A stretch of DNA of 64,000 nucleotides from Turicibacter bilis (GCF_024499055.1 NZ_CP071249.1:1639501-1703500); one strand, 5' to 3'; counted from the stretch's first letter, positions 9,266-18,778 are shown. Program-made: numbers and translations. The notes: generated from the letters alone by a model not told the origin.

Positions 9266-10801
9266 TTATTCCCACTCGATTGTTGCAGGCGGTTTTGATG
9301 TAATGTCATACACTACGCGGTTAACGTGTGCCACTTCATTTACGATACGAACTGAGATTTTCTCTAATACTTCAAATGGGATACGTGCCCAGTCAGAAGT
9401 CATTCCATCGATTGAAGTTACGGCGCGAACAACGACTGTGTAATCATAAGTACGCTCATCGCCCATAACACCTACTGATTTGATGTTTGGTAAAGCTGTG
9501 AAGTATTGCCATACGTCGCGCTCTAATCCCGCTTTTTTGATTTCTTCACGTAAGATGAAGTCTGAATCACGAACGATTTCTAATTTCTCTTCTGTGACTT
9601 CTCCTAAAACGCGAATTCCTAATCCTGGTCCTGGGAAAGGTTGACGGAAGACAATTTCTTCAGGTAAACCAAGTTCTAATCCTAATTGGCGAACTTCGTC
9701 TTTGAATAATGTGTTTAATGGTTCGATTAACTCAAATTCCATATCTTCTGGTAATCCACCTACGTTATGGTGAGATTTAATTGTTTGAGCTGTATCTGTA
9801 CCCGATTCGATAATATCTGTATATAAAGTTCCTTGTGCTAAGAACTTCATGTCTTTTAATTTAGCTGATTCTTCGTCGAAGCAGTAAACAAATTCGTTTC
9901 CGATGATTTTACGTTTTTGTTCTGGATCAGAAACTCCTTTTAATTTACTTAAGAAGCGCTCTTGTGCATCGATTTTGATGAAGTTCATATTGAATTTTCC
10001 ATCAAATGTTTCAACAACACTTTCAGCTTCTCCTTTACGAAGTAATCCATGATCAACGAACATACATGTTAATTGATCTCCAATTGCGCGGTGAATTAAT
10101 GCAGCAACTACTGATGAGTCTACTCCCCCACTTAACGCACATAATACATTGTCGTTTCCAACTTGTGCACGAATTTTTTCTACTTGGTCTTCAATGAAGT
10201 TTTTCATTGACCAGTTTGCTTGTGCACCACATACGTTAAAGATAAAGTTACGTAACATTTCTGTTCCGTGTACTGAGTGTTGAACCTCAGGATGGAATTG
10301 TACTAAGTAAATATTGCGCTCTTCACATGAAGCTGCAGCAATTGGACAAGAGTCACTACTTGCATCAACAACAAATCCTTCTGGTAAGTTTGTTACATGG
10401 TAACCATGGCTCATCCATACGACTTGCTCTTCTGGTGTTCCTTGGAATAACTTGCTGTTATTTTTAATTGTAATTTCAGCTTTTCCATATTCACGTTGCT
10501 CTGCACGTTCAACAGTTCCACCATGCATATGAGTTGTTAATTGCATCCCATAGCAAATACCTAAAATCGGTAATCCTAAGTTAAAAATTTCAGGGTCTAC
10601 TGTAAAAGCACCTTCTTGAGTGACACTGTTTGGACTTCCACTGAAGATAATCCCTTTTACATTAGACATTTTTTTGATGTCTTCAGCTGTTAATTTATGT
10701 GATTTTAATTCACTGTATACTCCAAATTCGCGAATACGTCGCGCGATTAATTGATTGTACTGACTACCAAAGTCAAGAACAATAACTTGATCGTGTTGCA
10801 T
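9266..10801 (-). CDS. guaA: GMP synthase (glutamine-hydrolysing)
   Basis: This 511-aa protein has the class I glutamine amidotransferase domain first (nucleophile Cys in GICYGMQ, His/Glu in QFHPE). The ATP-pyrophosphatase PP-loop follows ([13 protein letters not shown]), then the C-terminal dimerisation domain ending in KPPATIEWE. It aminates XMP to GMP. An in-frame GTG at 10810 gives a longer frame, but AAGAGGTG overlaps that codon and is properly spaced for the ATG at 10801. Its minus-strand neighbour upstream is a purine permease with a guanine riboswitch. guaA itself has no visible riboswitch, so only the transporter appears to be guanine-responsive. Confidence 0.97.
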   Translation of the reverse strand: MQHDQVIVLDFGSQYNQLIARRIREFGVYSELKSHKLTAEDIKKMSNVKGIIFSGSPNSVTQEGAFTVDPEIFNLGLPILGICYGMQLTTHMHGGTVERAEQREYGKAEITIKNNSKLFQGTPEEQVVWMSHGYHVTNLPEGFVVDASSDSCPIAAASCEERNIYLVQFHPEVQHSVHGTEMLRNFIFNVCGAQANWSMKNFIEDQVEKIRAQVGNDNVLCALSGGVDSSVVAALIHRAIGDQLTCMFVDHGLLRKGEAESVVETFDGKFNMNFIKIDAQERFLSKLKGVSDPEQKRKIIGNEFVYCFDEESAKLKDMKFLAQGTLYTDIIESGTDTAQTIKSHHNVGGLPEDMEFELIEPLNTLFKDEVRQLGLELGLPEEIVFRQPFPGPGLGIRVLGEVTEEKLEIVRDSDFILREEIKKAGLERDVWQYFTALPNIKSVGVMGDERTYDYTVVVRAVTSIDGMTSDWARIPFEVLEKISVRIVNEVAHVNRVVYDITSKPPATIEWE

Positions 10802-10998
10802 GCCTTTCACCTCTTTTTACTAGTATGACTATTACAATAAAAATTTATAGGTCATCACCCTAAAAATTTCTTATTACGATTATATAGTAAAAAATGAACT
10901 TTCGCCATCAAAATTAAGACAAAACGTTCACTTTTACTACTAATTACGACAAGATACCACTTTTAAATCTCCCAAATTTAAAAGTACCCAAAACGAAA

Positions 10999-12294
10999 TT
11001 ACGCTAATACGAAATGGATTAAGAAGATAACTGATAATACCCACATCACTGGATGAATTTCTTTTTCACGGCGTGCAGCTACCATCATAATTGGATATAA
11101 TAAGAACCCAGATGCAATCCCTTCTGCGATTGAATATCCTAAGACCATCATAATGATTGTTACAAAGGCTGGAATTGATGTCTCTAAGTTCTTCCATTCA
11201 ATATCTCCTAAAGAAGATGCCATTAAAATTCCGACTGTAATTAGTGCTGGTGCTGTTACTGCTGATGTAACAACTGATAATAATCCTGAACAGAATAACA
11301 TCACTAAGAAACATAATGCTGTAAACACAGAAGTTAATCCTGTACGTCCACCTGCTTCAACTCCTGTTAATGATTCAACGAATGAAGTTGTTGAAGATGT
11401 TCCTAATACTGATCCAATAACTGTTGCAGTTGAGTCGGCTAATAATGCTTTATCTCCATCAACTAAATGACCTTTTTCATTGACTAATCCAGCACGAGAA
11501 CCAACTGCCATTAATGTTCCTGCTGTATCGAAGAAATCAACAAATAAGAATGAGAAAATAACTGGAATCATTTCTGCTGTAAAAATTGATGGTAATGCTT
11601 CAAATAATGCTCCGAATGTTGGCTTTAAAGATGGAATTGGAGCAATAATTTGTGTTGGTAAATCAACAACTCCTAAAAAGATTCCTACAACAGCTGTCAC
11701 AATCATACCGATAAAGATCGCTGCCGGTGTTTTACGAACTAATAAAATTAAAGTTACAATTAAACCGATAACTGTAATTAAAACGTTAGGATCTGTGAAG
11801 TTACCGATTCCGACTAGCGTTGCATCATTATTCACAATAATTCCTGAGTTTTGGAATCCTAAGAATGCAATAAAGAACCCAATCCCTGTTCCAACCGCAT
11901 GTTTTAATGACGTTGGAATACTGTTAATGATTAACTCACGTAATCCTGTTGCTGATAAAATAATAAATAAAATTCCTGAAACAAAAATCCCTGCTAATGC
12001 TTGTTGCCAGCTATATCCCATCATTAAGACAACTGTATAAGCGAAGAAAGCATTCATTCCCATACCTGGTGCTAATGCCACTGGGAAATTTGCATAAAGT
12101 CCCATAATTAATGTACCCACAGCAGCTGCTAAAATCGTTGCAGTGAATACCGCTCCTGTATCCATCCCCGATGCTCCAAGCGTGTTTGGATTAACAAAGA
12201 TGATGTAAGCCATTGATAAGAATGTTGTCAATCCGGCGATAAACTCTCTTGAAACCGTTGTACCACGCTCTTCTAGTTTGAAGAATTTGTTCAT
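10999..12294 (-). CDS. pbuG: NCS2/AzgA-family purine (guanine/hypoxanthine/adenine) permease
   Basis: At 431 aa with about 12-14 hydrophobic segments it fits the AzgA-like branch of NCS2 permeases. Visible family motifs are GLTTFLSMAYIIFVNP near the N-terminus, ALAPGMGMNAFFAYTV, FSFLFVDFFDTAGTLMAV and the S-rich GTSSTTSFVES. It imports purine bases by proton symport across the cytoplasmic membrane. The guanine-class riboswitch upstream (12527-12593) supports a guanine/hypoxanthine substrate. AGGAGGAG precedes the ATG. A weak AT-rich hairpin (10959-10985) follows without a U-run. Confidence 0.93.
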   Translation of the reverse strand: MNKFFKLEERGTTVSREFIAGLTTFLSMAYIIFVNPNTLGASGMDTGAVFTATILAAAVGTLIMGLYANFPVALAPGMGMNAFFAYTVVLMMGYSWQQALAGIFVSGILFIILSATGLRELIINSIPTSLKHAVGTGIGFFIAFLGFQNSGIIVNNDATLVGIGNFTDPNVLITVIGLIVTLILLVRKTPAAIFIGMIVTAVVGIFLGVVDLPTQIIAPIPSLKPTFGALFEALPSIFTAEMIPVIFSFLFVDFFDTAGTLMAVGSRAGLVNEKGHLVDGDKALLADSTATVIGSVLGTSSTTSFVESLTGVEAGGRTGLTSVFTALCFLVMLFCSGLLSVVTSAVTAPALITVGILMASSLGDIEWKNLETSIPAFVTIIMMVLGYSIAEGIASGFLLYPIMMVAARREKEIHPVMWVLSVIFLIHFVLA

Positions 12295-12435
12295 ATAGGT
12301 TACTCCTCCTAATTGTTCATTCTTCTCTCGACTGTTTGTTTAAACAACTATAATGACCATGAATTATCTAAATTCCTACTCCCAATAGTTAGATATGAAA
12401 TGGCCTTCTCCCATGATCATGATAATCATTTAAAC

Positions 12436-12470
12436 AAAAAAAGACTTTCAGCAATTAGTACTGAAAGTCC
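12436..12470 (-). terminator. Riboswitch-controlled intrinsic terminator
   Basis: GACTTTCAG and CTGAAAGTC pair around a 10-base loop, followed by TTTTTTT on the minus strand. It lies between the purine aptamer and the permease start, so it is the likely expression platform: guanine binding would favour termination. Part of the P2/P3 side of the aptamer (GGTCCGAAAGTCT) can pair with the hairpin arm as an antiterminator; that pairing is inferred. Confidence 0.85.
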
Positions 12471-12526
12471 CCACAGTGGAATGATTAAACCAGATAAACC
12501 TTGACCTGTTTATCTAGCAATTGCCA

Positions 12527-12593
12527 CCCGTAGTCTACTCATTTACGGTGAGTAGGTAGAGACTTTCGGACCTTATTTCCGATAATATACGAG
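12527..12593 (-). promoter_or_regulatory. Purine riboswitch aptamer, guanine class
   Basis: The minus strand reads CTCGTATA (P1), a TCGGA/TCCGA P2 hairpin, TCTACC, then a CTACTC/GAGTAG P3 hairpin with CCGTAA in its loop, and GACTACGGG closing P1. These are the conserved purine-riboswitch segments. The specificity base in GACTACG is C rather than U, which in the family means guanine/hypoxanthine rather than adenine. It controls the permease at 10999-12294. Confidence 0.95.
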
Positions 12594-12786
12594 AGAAAAG
12601 ATTAAATTTACTACTTAACTATAAAATCAATTAAGAAAAAAGTCAATGTAATTTCCACAAATTGTTTACATAAAATAAATAAAATCAAGCTAAAATGAAA
12701 ATAACAAAAAGTTTTTTCATTAATCATTCAATATATTCTAACAAAGTATCACATGATTTCTCAAAAAATACTAAATTTCACCGATA

Positions 12787-12816
12787 AAAAAAGACTCCTG
12801 ATTAATCAGCGAGCCT
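12787..12816 (-). terminator. Terminator overlapping the end of the VanZ-like gene
   Basis: On the minus strand GGCTC-G-CTGAT pairs with ATCAG-GAGTC (one bulged base) and is followed by seven Ts. It overlaps the last codons of the gene ending at 12806. Confidence 0.75.
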
Positions 12817-13462
12817 TTCGATAAAAGAATTGTATAAATTTTATGGTAATCAAAAAAAATCCTCTAACAATAGTAAACACCAAAAATCCAAAAATGACTC
12901 CTAGTGTATTCATCATCAAGTCATCAACATTAAATCCCCGATACGCATATCCTGTAACAAAATCGTAAGACAACTGGATCAATTCAATGGATAATGAAAT
13001 AAAAAATCCAATGAGTATCATTCGTAAGAATCCCCAATCCCTTTTCTTAAATAATATAGGGCAATAAAAACTTAGGGGCATCAACATCAAGAAATTTCCG
13101 ACTGTTGTAATATGAAAAAGATTTCCCCATTTCATAAAATCAAATAGCTGTAAATTATGTCTACGCTCCACAAGGATTCCACATTTTACTTGTTGTTTAA
13201 GCAATTCAATATATGTTTCATTAATTGGAATTGGAAAAAAAGCTAATCGAATCACATTTAACACATAAAAAATGAAGCTTGAGACAATCATAAACTGAAG
13301 TAATGACTTATCCACTGACCTCTTATGATATATAAACATAAACACTAATGTCAAAATGACTGTCATCAAAAAGCTAAAATGAATGACGGATGTTTTCTCG
13401 AGTGCAGTTACTTGATCGGCTAACTCAGATAAATTCCGACAGTCAGATAACTCCCAGTTCAT
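12806..13462 (-). CDS. VanZ-like family membrane protein
   Basis: This roughly 218-aa protein has five hydrophobic segments and the VanZ-family pattern: a basic loop, then FNVDDLMMNTLGVIFGF near the C-terminus, preceded by SLSIELIQL. VanZ-domain proteins are membrane proteins of mostly unknown role, with one member linked to low-level teicoplanin resistance. The preferred start is ATG 13462 because AGAGGTGG overlaps the upstream in-frame GTG (13471). The RDD gene ends 24 bp upstream, so the two are probably cotranscribed. Confidence 0.85.
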   Translation of the reverse strand: MNWELSDCRNLSELADQVTALEKTSVIHFSFLMTVILTLVFMFIYHKRSVDKSLLQFMIVSSFIFYVLNVIRLAFFPIPINETYIELLKQQVKCGILVERRHNLQLFDFMKWGNLFHITTVGNFLMLMPLSFYCPILFKKRDWGFLRMILIGFFISLSIELIQLSYDFVTGYAYRGFNVDDLMMNTLGVIFGFLVFTIVRGFFLITIKFIQFFYRKAR

Positions 13463-13486
13463 AATGTCCACCTCTTTTTATCATTT

Positions 13487-13936
13487 TTATTTTACATGTA
13501 CGACTTTCGTCTTAACTAGCATATCGTGTAACGCACGTAATTCTTGCTTACGAATGCATTGATATGTTAATAAAATCCCATTAAATAATACAATAACTCC
13601 TTGTGTCAATGATGACAATAAGAACTTCACAACGAAATCACGTTGAAAATACTGTTTTGGTGTTAAATCATTTCCATCTAATGTAACTACTTTAATTTTT
13701 AATAATTTTTTACCAATTGTTTGTCCTGGCATTTTAACTGGAATATAAACAAAGTAAATCCACACATAAAATAATTGCAAAGCAACCATCATACCTAGTC
13801 CACTTAAGCTTAATGGATTATTCCCACTAGCCTGTAATGAAGTCATAATAAAACTAAAGTTCCCAAAAAAGATTAAAGCTAATAATAATGCATCCACTAT
13901 AAACGCAGTCCCACGTCTTAATAACATATTAAACAT
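13487..13936 (-). CDS. RDD family membrane protein
   Basis: It shows the RDD signature Arg-Arg before the first membrane helix (LLRRGTAFIVDALLLALIF) and the MPGQTIGKKLLKIKVV motif after the second or third. Three hydrophobic segments and about 149 aa fit the family. The function is unknown; RDD proteins are small multipass proteins, some tied to ion exchange. The open frame extends to a GTG at 13972, but the best-spaced AAGGGA motif precedes the ATG at 13936. It is the first gene of a probable two-gene unit with the VanZ-like gene. Confidence 0.8.
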   Translation of the reverse strand: MFNMLLRRGTAFIVDALLLALIFFGNFSFIMTSLQASGNNPLSLSGLGMMVALQLFYVWIYFVYIPVKMPGQTIGKKLLKIKVVTLDGNDLTPKQYFQRDFVVKFLLSSLTQGVIVLFNGILLTYQCIRKQELRALHDMLVKTKVVHVK

Positions 13937-14110
13937 TTCTATTCTTCCCTTCTCAATCATAATAAATTTCACTTTCGTTGATGTAAACTAATACTGTTTC
14001 ATTATACATGAGATAAGAAAGCGTGTAAATTAAGCGCTCATATCTTTTAGCTTCTACCTATCTTTTATGCAGTAATATAGTGTAAATATTCCATATTATA
14101 GTATAATACT

Positions 14111-14140
14111 CTTAATAGCAGAATCTATACGGCTATTAAG
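14111..14140 (+). promoter_or_regulatory. Promoter -10 and 5' leader hairpin of the M42 peptidase gene
   Basis: TATAAT lies at 14102-14107. Immediately downstream, CTTAATAGC (14111-14119) pairs perfectly with GCTATTAAG (14132-14140). The hairpin would sit at the very 5' end of the mRNA, where it could stabilise the transcript or act as an operator. No ligand or protein is suggested by the sequence. Confidence 0.5.
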
Positions 14141-14168
14141 AAAATCATTCGGAAAAGGGGAATTTTTT

Positions 14169-15209
14169 ATGTCATTCGATTATTCATATTTTTATGAATT
14201 AGCTAAAGACATTTTGACAACACCAAGCCCTAGTGGCTACACACATATCGTAATCGATAAAATTAAAAATTATGCTGATGAATTAGGTCTGAAAAGCTTT
14301 AAAACGAATAAAGGAAATCTAATCGTTGAATTTGAGGGTGAAGATTCAAACAAAACTTTAGCTTTATCTGCCCATGTGGATACACTAGGTTTAATGGTTC
14401 GCTCAATCAATAGTGATGGAACATTAGCTATCACTTCAATTGGTGGGAATCAAATGATGACCTTACAAGGGGAATATTGTAAAGTTCATACACGCGACCA
14501 AAAGACATATACAGGAACAATTCTAAGCACTTCCCCATCTTCGCACGTTTATGAAGATTGTGCCCGTAAAGGTCAAACAGCTGATGAATTAATGATTCGC
14601 TTAGACGAAGTCGTTCATAGCAAAGATGATGCACTAGCTCTTGGGATTCAAAATGGTGATTTTATTTCTATTGATCCTAAAACAACTATCACGGACAGCG
14701 GATTTATTAAATCACGTCATATTGATGATAAAATTAGCGTCTCAATTATCTTTACTGTTTTTAAATATTTATTAGAAAACAACAAAAAACCAAACTACAA
14801 TATCAAATTTATTATTTCAACATATGAAGAAATCGGACATGGTGCCGCACACTTACCAAGTAGTATCGATCGTATGATTGCCGTTGACATGGGATGTATC
14901 GGAAAAGATTTATCATGTACAGAATATGATGTTTCAATCTGTGCGAAAGATTCATCAGGGCCTTACGACTATCAAATGGTATCTGAATTAATTGAAATAT
15001 CTAAAAAATATAACTTAGGTTATGCGGTCGATGTTTACCCATTCTACGGTTCAGATGCCTCGGCTGCTCTTCGTGCTGGGCATGATATTCAAGCGGCATT
15101 AATTGGACCAGGTGTTCATGCCTCACACGGTGTAGAACGTACACATATTGATGGATGCACGAATACAATGAAATTATTACATGCTTATTTAACAGAAATT
15201 AAGTTTTAA
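14169..15209 (+). CDS. M42 family metallo-aminopeptidase
   Basis: This 346-aa protein has the co-catalytic zinc-peptidase layout of family M42. It shows ALSAHVDTLGLMV (His ligand and Asp), SRHIDDKISV (bridging Asp), TYEEIGHGAA (catalytic Glu pair), AVDMGCIGKD and the C-terminal HASHGVERTH. Members are cytoplasmic tetrahedral dodecamers that trim peptides, including glutamyl aminopeptidases. AAAAGGGGAA precedes the ATG. It is monocistronic between a promoter at 14102 and a bidirectional terminator at 15217-15243. Confidence 0.93.
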   Translation: MSFDYSYFYELAKDILTTPSPSGYTHIVIDKIKNYADELGLKSFKTNKGNLIVEFEGEDSNKTLALSAHVDTLGLMVRSINSDGTLAITSIGGNQMMTLQGEYCKVHTRDQKTYTGTILSTSPSSHVYEDCARKGQTADELMIRLDEVVHSKDDALALGIQNGDFISIDPKTTITDSGFIKSRHIDDKISVSIIFTVFKYLLENNKKPNYNIKFIISTYEEIGHGAAHLPSSIDRMIAVDMGCIGKDLSCTEYDVSICAKDSSGPYDYQMVSELIEISKKYNLGYAVDVYPFYGSDASAALRAGHDIQAALIGPGVHASHGVERTHIDGCTNTMKLLHAYLTEIKF

Positions 15210-15216
15210 TCCATAA

Positions 15217-15243
15217 AGAAAGGAGCCTAACGGCTCCTTTTAC
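15217..15243. terminator. Bidirectional terminator between the M42 peptidase and dus genes
   Basis: AAAGGAGCC-taac-GGCTCCTTTT lies between two convergent stop codons and carries A- and T-runs on both sides. Confidence 0.9.
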
Positions 15244-16250
15244 TATTCAACAACTAAACGTGCTGATTTATCTCCATTTAAATACGCTTGATAACGATTA
15301 ATAATATCCATCATTTCTTCACGTGTTTTAACCGTTGTTACCATACGTTTAACATGAGTTGCCCCATCTAGTCCTTTGATGTACCATGCCATGTGTGAAC
15401 GCATTTCAAGTAACGCTACTTTTTCACATTTTAAATCAATTAGACGATCCATATGATCCACTGCTAAGCGTAATTTTTCTTCAGCTGATGGTTCTGCGAT
15501 TAATTCATCTGTTTTTAAGTAATGAACGATTTGTTTCATTAACCATGGGTTACCTAAAGCGGCACGACCAATCATGATTCCATCCACACCTGATTCTTCT
15601 AACACTTTTTTCGCAAATTCAGGTGAATTGATATCTCCATTTCCGATTACCGGAATAGTTTTGATTGCATCCTTAACATCTTTGATAATTCCCCAATCAG
15701 CTTTTCCTTCATACATTTGAGAACGTGTACGGCCATGAACAGCAATGGCACTTGCACCTGCTTGCTCAATCTTAAGTGCATTTTCTACTGCATAAATGTG
15801 CTCTTTGTCCCATCCAGTACGCATTTTTACCGTAACAGGCTTTTTACATACATCAACGACACTTGCGACAATGTCATAAATTTTATCTGGTTCCAATAAT
15901 AAACGAGCTCCCGCTTCATTTTTAGTGACTTTTGGAACTGGGCATCCCATATTAATATCAATGATATCGCAATCGCAATTTGCATCAACATATTTAGCTG
16001 CCTCAACGAATGTTTCTTTATCTGCACCAAAAATTTGCATTGATAATGGACGTTCTGCTGGGTCAACATAAAGCATATCTAATGTTTTTTTATTTTGATA
16101 AACAACAGCTTTATCACTAACCATCTCAGCATAAATTAAACCTGTTCCCATTTCTTTAACAATCGTACGGAACGCTGCATTACAAACACCTGCCATCGGC
16201 GCTAAAACAACTGGGTTATCAATTTCAATCTCACGAATTTTCCAAGTCAT
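15243..16250 (-). CDS. dusB: tRNA-dihydrouridine synthase (DusB-like)
   Basis: At 335 aa it has the FMN-binding TIM barrel typical of Dus enzymes: VLAPMAGVCNAAFR at the N-terminus, the catalytic Cys in NMGCPVPKVTKNEAGA, KMRTGW, AVHGRTRSQMYEG and GNGDINSPE. A C-terminal helical tRNA-binding domain follows. It reduces uridines in the tRNA D-loop using NADPH. Assignment to DusB rather than another Dus subfamily rests on overall resemblance to the Firmicutes enzyme. A perfect 20-bp palindrome lies about 136 bp upstream. Confidence 0.9.
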   Translation of the reverse strand: MTWKIREIEIDNPVVLAPMAGVCNAAFRTIVKEMGTGLIYAEMVSDKAVVYQNKKTLDMLYVDPAERPLSMQIFGADKETFVEAAKYVDANCDCDIIDINMGCPVPKVTKNEAGARLLLEPDKIYDIVASVVDVCKKPVTVKMRTGWDKEHIYAVENALKIEQAGASAIAVHGRTRSQMYEGKADWGIIKDVKDAIKTIPVIGNGDINSPEFAKKVLEESGVDGIMIGRAALGNPWLMKQIVHYLKTDELIAEPSAEEKLRLAVDHMDRLIDLKCEKVALLEMRSHMAWYIKGLDGATHVKRMVTTVKTREEMMDIINRYQAYLNGDKSARLVVE

Positions 16251-16385
16251 ATTTTCACCACTTTCTTTTTAATTCTCATTCATCTATATATCAATCAAAA
16301 TTATTTCGACACAAAATCTCAAATCATCATTATACCTTATCCCATTGAAAACTTCAAGCCAAGCAACTTTCTCAATCCTTTTTGA

Positions 16386-16405
16386 AATATTACCTAGGTA
16401 ATATT
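16386..16405. promoter_or_regulatory. Perfect 20-bp palindrome upstream of dusB
   Basis: AATATTACCTAGGTAATATT is a perfect palindrome with no loop, the shape of a dimeric repressor site rather than a terminator. It lies upstream of the dus gene and downstream (minus strand) of the antiporter terminator. The cognate regulator is unknown. Confidence 0.45.
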
Positions 16406-16552
16406 TTTTATTGAGATCTGTTTTAAAAAAGTGTTTATATTTCTTTAAAATATACTAATTTATTTAAATTGTCGCTCCATCACTTCAAAATATAGCAGTT
16501 ATTCATATCCATGTTTTGAAACCTCAACCTTTATCTCAAACACACTCAAAAT

Positions 16553-16578
16553 AAAAAAGAGAGTCTCACTCTCTTTTT
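16553..16578 (-). terminator. Rho-independent terminator of the antiporter gene
   Basis: AAAAAAGAGAGT-ctc-ACTCTCTTTTT lies at the gene's 3' end and overlaps its stop codon. Confidence 0.88.
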
Positions 16579-17533
16579 ATCCTTTCCAAATAACAAATGC
16601 CATGTATGCTACATAAAGCAACACTAAGAAGGCACCCTCTGGTTTATTAATTTTACGTTTTGAAGCCGCAAATCCATAAGTAATGAATGACGCTGCTAAC
16701 ATAATGAACATATCAAAGAAGACGGTATTATTAATTGTGATTTCATGAATAAATGATGAAATACCTAATACGAAGAAAATATTAAAGATATTCGATCCAA
16801 TTACGTTACCAAGGGCAATGTCACTTTCACCTTTACGAGCTGCCACAATTGATGTGACTAGCTCTGGAAGTGAAGTTCCCACTGCTACAATTGTTAATCC
16901 GACCATACTTTGACTCATTCCAAAGGTAATGGCAATATCAGAAGCAGCATCAACTACCCAGTCACCACCTAAAACAATTCCAACAATTCCGACTAAACAT
17001 AATCCAATACTTTTTGGCATTGAGTACGTTTTAATCTCTTCTTCCTCATCCGTACCATTTTTACGAGAGGTTAAGGCTAATTCAATTAGATAGTACATAA
17101 AGATTCCAAATAACACTAATAACATAATTCCATCTGCACGTGTTAAGACGTTATCGGGATAATTATGATATTTTGAATCATATCCTAAAACGATAAGAAC
17201 GAAAGCCCCCATAATTGCAAATGGAAACTCCTTCGCAATAATGGAACGTTTAACATTTAAGGGGCAAATAAAGGCGGCTACTCCAACAACAACTAATAAA
17301 TTGAAAATATTCGATCCAACAACATTCCCAACTGTAATATCATTTGCACCTGCAAATGCTCCTGTAATACTAACTGATGCTTCTGGGGCACTTGTACCAA
17401 ATGCCACAATGGTTAATCCAATAATTAAACTAGGAATTTTCAATGATTTTGCAATTGAAGACGCGCCATCTACGAACCAATCCGCACCTTTAATTAATAA
17501 AATGAAACCAATAACCAAGATAATATAACTCAT
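16577..17533 (-). CDS. Calcium/sodium antiporter, CaCA family (YrbG-like)
   Basis: This 318-aa protein has about ten membrane segments and two copies of the alpha-repeat signature: GTSAPEASVSITGA with GNVVGSNIFN in the first half, and GTSLPELVTSIVAA with GNVIGSNIFN in the second. This internal duplication is the hallmark of Ca2+/cation exchangers. It is expected to extrude Ca2+ against Na+ or H+ across the cytoplasmic membrane. It lies 24 bp downstream of mntP on the same strand, so it may be transcribed from the manganese-controlled promoter. AAAGGATG precedes the ATG. Confidence 0.92.
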   Translation of the reverse strand: MSYIILVIGFILLIKGADWFVDGASSIAKSLKIPSLIIGLTIVAFGTSAPEASVSITGAFAGANDITVGNVVGSNIFNLLVVVGVAAFICPLNVKRSIIAKEFPFAIMGAFVLIVLGYDSKYHNYPDNVLTRADGIMLLVLFGIFMYYLIELALTSRKNGTDEEEEIKTYSMPKSIGLCLVGIVGIVLGGDWVVDAASDIAITFGMSQSMVGLTIVAVGTSLPELVTSIVAARKGESDIALGNVIGSNIFNIFFVLGISSFIHEITINNTVFFDMFIMLAASFITYGFAASKRKINKPEGAFLVLLYVAYMAFVIWKG

Positions 17534-17557
17534 TTATTTCACATCCTTTATTAAATT

Positions 17558-18124
17558 TTATCCTAGGATTGTATTTTGTAAGAAAATACTCAGACCAATA
17601 ATAATTAAAATAATACCTCCGACAATCTCGGCATAATTTTTTAAATATTTTCCAACTTTGTTTCCAAGCACGACTCCAGCATAACTAATGACAAACGTAA
17701 TTCCTCCAATTAAAGTGATCGCCCAAAGAATATTCACATTTAAAAAGGCAAACGTCACTCCAACTGCTAATGCATCAATACTCGTTGCAATGGCCAAAAT
17801 CATTAAAGATTTCGTACTTAATGGATTGCCCTCTTCAAACTCATCCTCATCATCTTGAAAAGACTCATATAACATCTTTCCACCAATAGCACATAATAAA
17901 ATTAAAGCAATCCATGGTGTAAAGGCATGAATATATTTTTCAAAACTTTGTCCACATGCCCATCCAATAAACGGCATTAGTGCCTGAAAACCACCAAAGA
18001 ATAATGCAACTTTCGCTGCTTGGTGAGGTTTAGCTTCTTTCAAACTAATCCCTTTTGCGATAGCTATGGTAAAAGCATCCATCGCTAAACTAATCGCAAC
18101 AAAGACCAATGTAATAAGTCCCAT
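17558..18124 (-). CDS. mntP: Manganese efflux pump MntP
   Basis: At 188 aa it has exactly the usual MntP length. It has six hydrophobic segments and family motifs SLAMDAFTIAIAKG and ATSIDALAVGVTFAF, each with the conserved Asp used for Mn2+. The open frame extends nine codons upstream, but AGGAGG with a 6-base spacer fixes the start at the ATG in 18122-18124. It exports Mn2+ across the cytoplasmic membrane. The yybP-ykoY-type leader upstream and the downstream CaCA antiporter support a divalent-cation homeostasis unit. Confidence 0.95.
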   Translation of the reverse strand: MGLITLVFVAISLAMDAFTIAIAKGISLKEAKPHQAAKVALFFGGFQALMPFIGWACGQSFEKYIHAFTPWIALILLCAIGGKMLYESFQDDEDEFEEGNPLSTKSLMILAIATSIDALAVGVTFAFLNVNILWAITLIGGITFVISYAGVVLGNKVGKYLKNYAEIVGGIILIIIGLSIFLQNTILG

Positions 18125-18173
18125 AAGTGACCTCCTATTTAATTTTTTCATTTAAGCTGAGAAAAGTACGCAA

Positions 18174-18232
18174 TAAAAAAACGAGAATCTTACATAACAA
18201 AAAAAGCTGTTATGTATGAGTCTCGTTATTTA
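18174..18232 (-). terminator. Terminator hairpin of the Mn riboswitch leader
   Basis: On the minus strand ACGAG and ACATAACA pair with TGTTATGT and CTCGT, giving a long stem with small mismatches and ending in seven Ts. It lies between the aptamer (18236-18329) and mntP and is the likely expression platform. Confidence 0.85.
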
Positions 18233-18235
18233 ATA

Positions 18236-18329
18236 TTAAGCCAGAAACTAAGTTCGCGGTTGTTGACTTAATCACATCAAAGATGCCAACTACTCCCTCA
18301 TCATTAAATGAGTTATTTAATTATAACGA
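18236..18329 (-). promoter_or_regulatory. yybP-ykoY (Mn2+) riboswitch upstream of mntP
   Basis: The minus strand contains GAGGGAGTAGTTGGC and GTCAACAACC, matching the conserved GGGGAGUAG and CAACA segments of yybP-ykoY RNAs. These are flanked by CTCGTTAT and ATAACGAG arms that can close the element or feed the terminator. The location directly before mntP is the classical context. Mn2+ binding would turn expression on. Confidence 0.85.
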
Positions 18330-18517
18330 GATTATTATACTATATTTAGATTTTATAAATCAAGAAAATTATACCAATATCTAAAGAGACTATTCTTAGT
18401 ATTTACAAAAATATCAATTTTAACACACTAATTCACAGATTCTGCTATATCTATGCCATGAATGGGTGATCAAGCTTGAACGACTTCAATCTAAACTTAT
18501 TATAGGGAAATTTTAAT

Positions 18518-18673
18518 ATGAATGAAACAACTACTTGAACATGTAAATTTAGAAATTCACAAGGTCAATTACGTTCAATTAATATCCATAGTCTAGCTGA
18601 TGACTTATCATCTGAAAAAATCACTAACTTTATGCCATATGTCATTGATAGTAAGGTCTTAGTTATTAACTAG
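18518..18673 (+). pseudogene. Possible broken DUF2922-like small gene
   Basis: After TATAGGGAA and an ATG at 18518, the frame hits TGA at codon 7 and then runs open as CKFRNSQGQLRSINIHSLAD with DDLSSEKITNFMPYVI to a stop at 18671. The pattern resembles the short DUF2922 proteins (hydrophilic strand, then a helix ending before a short tail), by eye only. A terminator follows at 18747. Confidence 0.3.
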
Positions 18674-18746
18674 GGCTAACCTAATTTAAAGTTCATCAGT
18701 ATCATAGTCGCTTCAGTTACTAGAATATTAGTTTAGACTAGCAAGT

Positions 18747-18778
18747 AAAAGCCTCCATTCTTTTGATGAGGGCTTTTT
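18747..18778 (+). terminator. Terminator-like hairpin
   Basis: AAAAGCCTC pairs with GAGGGCTTTTT across a loop of about 12 bases. It probably terminated the small broken gene at 18518-18673. Confidence 0.6.

Noticed and set aside
10959-10985. AT-rich inverted repeat after the purine permease as a terminator
   Set aside because: Stem is all A/T apart from ends and has no T-run on the minus strand.
11480-12040. 186-codon plus-strand ORF opposite the purine permease
   Set aside because: It lies fully within the permease gene on the other strand, in a shadow frame with no ribosome site.
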